Shown here in pieces: positions 26,401 through 27,373 of a stretch of 27,373 bases of DNA. Position 1 is the first letter of the stretch; each line of letters opens with the position of its first letter. The DNA comes from a virus. The stretch covers positions 1 through 27,373 of the IMG/VR virus record IMGVR_UViG_3300031774_002071, one strand, 5' to 3'. The translations under genes and the position numbers were made by a program. The notes below the pieces were generated by a model. The model saw nothing but the letters and a program-made list of their open reading frames with translations, searched no databases and was not told where the DNA came from.

Positions 26401-27373
26401 TCATAGTTTGCAACCTGTGTTTTAACATCTGAAGGATTAACGTATCCTGCTGTTTGAATGTAATCAACATCTTTATATTTTGTAGGGAATGGTTTATGAT
26501 TATATCCATCTGGTTTTAAATAAGTTTCAAACGGTCTTTGTCTGTAAATTAAATCAGTTTCTGTTCCTGTGACACTATCTACAAGTGCAACAGGTTGCGG
26601 AGATAATCTAAACTTCGCTTCGTCAAGTTTGTATTCTACTTCGTCAAAGGATTGTGCCGCACCTATTTGTCCTAAACGTAAAGCCCATTCTTCATGAAAC
26701 TCTACACTATCAGCATCTGTGTTTGATAAAGCATCAAACAGTTTAGTTAAACTATTCTTTGTACCTTTGTCTTGAATAAATCCTTGATAGAATTTATACT
26801 GTGAAACATCATCATTAATAATGTTTTCCAAATACTTACGTTTCTGATAACCAATTAAATGCTGTGCAACTCTTTGTTGTGAAGTATCAAAGTTATCTGT
26901 ATCTAAATCATAGAAATCTTCAAACTGTTTTGCTTTGTAATCAAAGTTTGCCATTAGTCCTGGCTCTGGTCGTTTATCTAAACGTTCCCATTGTTTAGCA
27001 TCAAAGTTTAATTGTCCTGGAATTTTTACTTTTGCAACATAATAAAATTCTTTGTGTTTTACTGTATCGCCAACTGCGTAATCTGTCCACTCTGCCCATT
27101 CTGTAACCTTGGCATTGTCATATATAAATCCTGGAATGTTAAAGCCACCAGTCCATTTGTCTGTTCTGTAGCCCATAACTTTTATTCTTGACTGACGGTA
27201 GCCTGGTTCTAGATCGTAAATGTAATCTTTAAACACAGTTGTATTGTCTAATAATACAACGTGTTCAGTTTGTACTAATGGTAACTTAACACTAAAGATT
27301 CCGTCCGGTGTATTTTTAGTAGTGATCTCAATCCTGTTATCATTGTCTCTATAAACACTTGCATAAGCAGGAA
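17478..27373 (-). CDS. Giant VrlC-like virion structural protein, 5' end outside the window
   Basis: At least 3297 codons with no stop up to the window edge. A GTG at 27236 is not a convincing start because 45 in-frame codons continue upstream of it. Numbering from that GTG, residues about 45-165 include a carbohydrate-binding-module-like segment (YAVGDTVKHKEFYYVAK) and DDVSQYKFYQGF, a feature of cyanophage VrlC-like proteins. Further such segments lie near 25540-25650 and 23690-23835. FG-GAP-like beta-propeller blades occur near 450-520 and 1260-1400 (VVGAPQ, AVGAPEDD). Gly-rich GxGY repeat pairs lie near 1840 and 2200. Several GDGTxxxF beta repeats follow from about 2300. A conserved end has GIIFIGGERIEYY and QLRRGTLGTG. 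It is probably a baseplate or tail-tip protein; the name VrlC is by resemblance only. Confidence 0.8.
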   Translation of the reverse strand, partial: PAYASVYRDNDNRIEITTKNTPDGIFSVKLPLVQTEHVVLLDNTTVFKDYIYDLEPGYRQSRIKVMGYRTDKWTGGFNIPGFIYDNAKVTEWAEWTDYAVGDTVKHKEFYYVAKVKIPGQLNFDAKQWERLDKRPEPGLMANFDYKAKQFEDFYDLDTDNFDTSQQRVAQHLIGYQKRKYLENIINDDVSQYKFYQGFIQDKGTKNSLTKLFDALSNTDADSVEFHEEWALRLGQIGAAQSFDEVEYKLDEAKFRLSPQPVALVDSVTGTETDLIYRQRPFETYLKPDGYNHKPFPTKYKDVDYIQTAGYVNPSDVKTQVANYDAILNIAITTLNVGDYIWTGTNKTNDWDVFKYLRTEDKVIKLTKNSTTDEVEVKLNNQARYVKDDIIGLVDVTDNERFYKVLRSELDTVFCTENGKTTDVDPATGFVTNFTSVRVADLEAANTKLINSEIKVGETIWVDDDSSSKWVVIKNNPVHSQHQVISNVETSDITTNFGKVIACDERNSTLVVGASESNKVYIYNRTNDGGQYIHAQTLDAPTGIYTGDGKFGTGLALSRDSKWLVVGAPQASNVKTKFAGSFTGAQSYVKNDIVNYQENFWEAQFPIAQAQGTLTFNSFYDTATVAEASWNGSNYPEVVYAVRGNYHFNVPTDHMLIRAPLSQYEATAAGDTIVLNWDQYSQNYPAGILPFGSNGPGVAQFEGSKTIASKVDAILYFDNMLRTPNVGDTISTTTAIGTVDYIHVENVNQATIYIKDMNGEFTDSGSATLGTQNMGTYVALNPLNSGATFGGWWKVTGLTSFTSSVKSVTTPQFVVQDIITQSESKSPEVYYNTMDDVYALNQVSDPTKGGKLGHLSFYNKQGMPDLSPYWFFRANKAWTDTLNTGDTFKMYVNKVRNSLNTVFDPATLGINTNYINQALGHEVYDLWDGYVDVTFTNFDNQGNAFIPQIGQTIIDQNTNATGEVVYVQEQLLDCRVYVKNRSGTFSFGNLHSATSTIAIKDGVSAGIDRLSGRLDNMDMSSSLTGKLVVVRFTDSTQLPVTTPTFRNEVEIQVYNDRTVNGVARTPNYPNPLNKDWKQVSALKTDSTGSASSFTNEGVYFVYEKMGTGLYSYQHGYTNPQRASNRNLGTQIELCKSNTITDFYRLYVSAPGNLDVSNSGRIHFVNHGTDADGTVYEWGRSKNLFFRGEYDVAQTYYTDDIVLYQGSFYQAKTNLTPGAFVLTYWTLLANNIDYIGYVPNDTGLSVSDDSTFDKGNLIQYAHPFSISKYGDVLATVADFNNSDPKIIIYRINNGHYEFSQMLPAPTVGIKYGSAISLNDTGDMLAVGAPEDDTRSDNNGKVFVYTSVGGVFSQTQTLYSPENDVAERFGAAIDFEGNDLIVSSKGGDLVTSTTFDVLSTTFDNNLTQFESVNTDSGQVFMYQKVQNKLLYAEKFNYKNASVERFGEYLLFNENHVYVPMPELSVRDMEDSSTWNNYIGTLLDYKRDREALPWQTLHTPTDQVDLTKFKGVFIYTMGPNPIAQKIDYIDPIQGKIAGAAEEELTFKTHYDPAVYTNGTNTPNTVIDPENYWNNANVGRLWWDISTAKFVNPYQGNIIYNTANWNKLFTGASIDVYEWVESTLTPTQWNETADTEEGLVKGISGTAKDVNTFVQVQVYNEISKGFSNKYYYWVKNTKVIPDLEWRKTSAYDVAQLITDPMAMGQKFVALYSNNKFGLYNCESLVSGPDNAINFRYWTIDNKEINIHNQYQLMSEGLGTSKPNADIERKWYDSLIGVDTNERPVPDTILSEKQKYGILDRPRQGMFKNRVEALKQVVERANTTLKANLIVDELNLSAFLSKDPTPTLLSKQFDKSVTTNAELQFVGVSNVIPAVLTPVFVNGKLERVDIANGGKGYVTVPTYEFGLVGNGSGAEITITMNTAGTITNVAVKNAGSGYPSTTTLSVRKYSVLVAVDETVSNKWAIYAYNNTTKLWERTSSSSYDTTKWWSYTDWYDIGYSEFTDINFLVDYSYELESLTDTVGDIVKISTIGSGGWLLLEKISDIGTDYTTKYKTVGRQNGTIALSRALYDPASSNIGYDGLSYDTSFYDDQPTLELRKILTALRDDIFINDLAVHYNELFFASLRYAFSEQPMVDWAFKTSFLKAKHNAGDLTQKITFQNDSLPSYEDFVEEAKPYKTKIREYISSYTKTDPTATGVTDFDIPPAYSIDDGKIVPSSLKVKDDLIYGQDANIVDYPNKYWAENVGFEVLTVNIKNGGTGYLDVPVIKFTGGGGSGATATATLGTGGAIKYITVTNPGSGYLSAPTVSINGTQSTGSVAAVVSAQLGNSKVRALHHVSKFDRVTGTFLITTLSQTENFTGTGSKTTFNLTWPMDLRKTQIEVTVDGVESLQSEYTYSNVEYSDKSYVRTKGQIMFAEPPANNAVIVVKYSKEITMLQAQDRINLFYTPSTGMLGNDVSQLMDGIDYGGIEVKSFTFGAGTGWASDPYYTTTWDTYDNTYEDEVFVLDGSTNVFALAKPLANGVVYNVYKNGIRVDDPQYDGSTVPTNVNAVMQSITGTGQTTVQLDEEKIPTVANDVIVIRKASSDGSFIPDPDGYDTLVQGGDLAYATAKGISAEEIVIDGDGFVTPLTSKGPEELVPGQVLDTLDIKVYERTGDGSSVLHSYNYLGDGTNKDFDINYVPLSQKDVWVKVHGTILSHSEFTVDYQNKKLKLTTAPGDKQQVHIITMSNNGEKILDVDQFIGDGSTAQFVTSIPFKSTLSFFLTVDGVTTNVDMAETDGTYAQKGMCVFKLGTAPLNSTVIQYAIFDSASKSFSQIATDTFTGDGTNKEFALAQTPLNQKPLEHNVIVKVGNKVLNAGYNQQFKVTTGVREYQLRDYQITQAGVGANQVRVFLNGTELTLSTAWNWNTFNASVELFSDIGVDGDVLDVYVIDGGEYAFGFLDGNGLWVETPGKVYLDTAPANNESVTVYQLTNHDVRQIERENLDIVTRNPITVGTDNYTEYHQLTNGIIKLRKAAIDAEYVWLVVNGALLTPSVDYYLQDDKQTIRVVVDLNANDVIELIHFSNSTIVGKFGFRQFKDMLNRTHFKRLGDDVEYTLAQNLNWYDTKIFVTNADGLPQPNRDKGIPGIIFIGGERIEYYLKEEGAIRQLRRGTLGTGIKTLHTAGAQVLDQSVYQTVPYKDEMRTQTFTADGSTRAVTVDFIPNNVNEFEIFVGGRRLRKNAISSFNPSNDLDSPEGDITLPAEFSVDGVNPVVTLTDTPAINTKIMVVRRIGKKWTDNGTPLRLQENNIGRFLRNKEVALPK

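Noticed and set aside
27234-27236. GTG as the true start of the giant protein
   Set aside because: 45 in-frame sense codons continue upstream to the window edge with composition like the rest of the protein.
1-27373. CRISPR array, tRNA genes, integrase or insertion sequence
   Set aside because: I saw no regularly spaced direct repeats, no cloverleaf with CCA-type end and no transposase or recombinase motif on either strand.

Overview
The window is AT-rich DNA, most likely from an uncultivated marine T4-like tailed phage (myovirus). The case rests on five linked virion proteins that look like the structural block of marine cyanophage and pelagiphage myoviruses: a giant VrlC-like protein, a tail-collar fibre protein, two further fibre paralogues and two conserved small structural proteins. 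Genes are packed almost without gaps, and T4-late-promoter-like boxes (TAAATA core) lie in the only sizeable gaps. The host cannot be read directly. The HemE resembles alphaproteobacterial enzymes and the base composition is low in GC, so a SAR11-like host is plausible but inferred. No tRNA, rRNA, CRISPR array, integrase or insertion sequence was seen.

Layout. Bases 1-1099 (plus strand) hold the 3' end of an unrecognised gene and an SGNH-hydrolase-like gene. Everything else is on the minus strand and reads from right to left. Bases 27373-17478 are one open frame of at least 3297 codons that enters from the right edge (VrlC-like). It is followed by a 204-aa structural protein, a 675-aa collar fibre, two fibre paralogues (605 and 495 aa) and a 296-aa structural protein. 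From 10534 down to 1083 there are twelve genes in which every junction overlaps by 1 to 29 bases: a conserved 119-aa protein, a glycosyltransferase, a metal-dependent-type KDO-8-phosphate synthase (kdsA), a 62-aa Cys-rich small protein, a second glycosyltransferase, uroporphyrinogen decarboxylase (hemE), an unknown 195-aa protein, a GIY-YIG-like protein, a third glycosyltransferase, a twitch-type radical SAM protein, an SGNH-like protein and a second twitch-type radical SAM protein.

How it may work together. The right-hand 17 kb builds the distal tail and fibres that contact host glycans. The left-hand 10 kb is an accessory block whose recognisable enzymes mostly handle sugars (KDO synthesis, three GT-A glycosyltransferases, two SGNH esterase/acyltransferase-like proteins) plus two radical SAM enzymes of unknown substrate. 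Reasonable inferences are that the block modifies host lipopolysaccharide during infection or decorates the virion. The alternation of SGNH-like and radical SAM genes (SGNH, rSAM, SGNH, rSAM) is the part most likely to be an undescribed system. HemE is a separate metabolic gene feeding tetrapyrrole synthesis.
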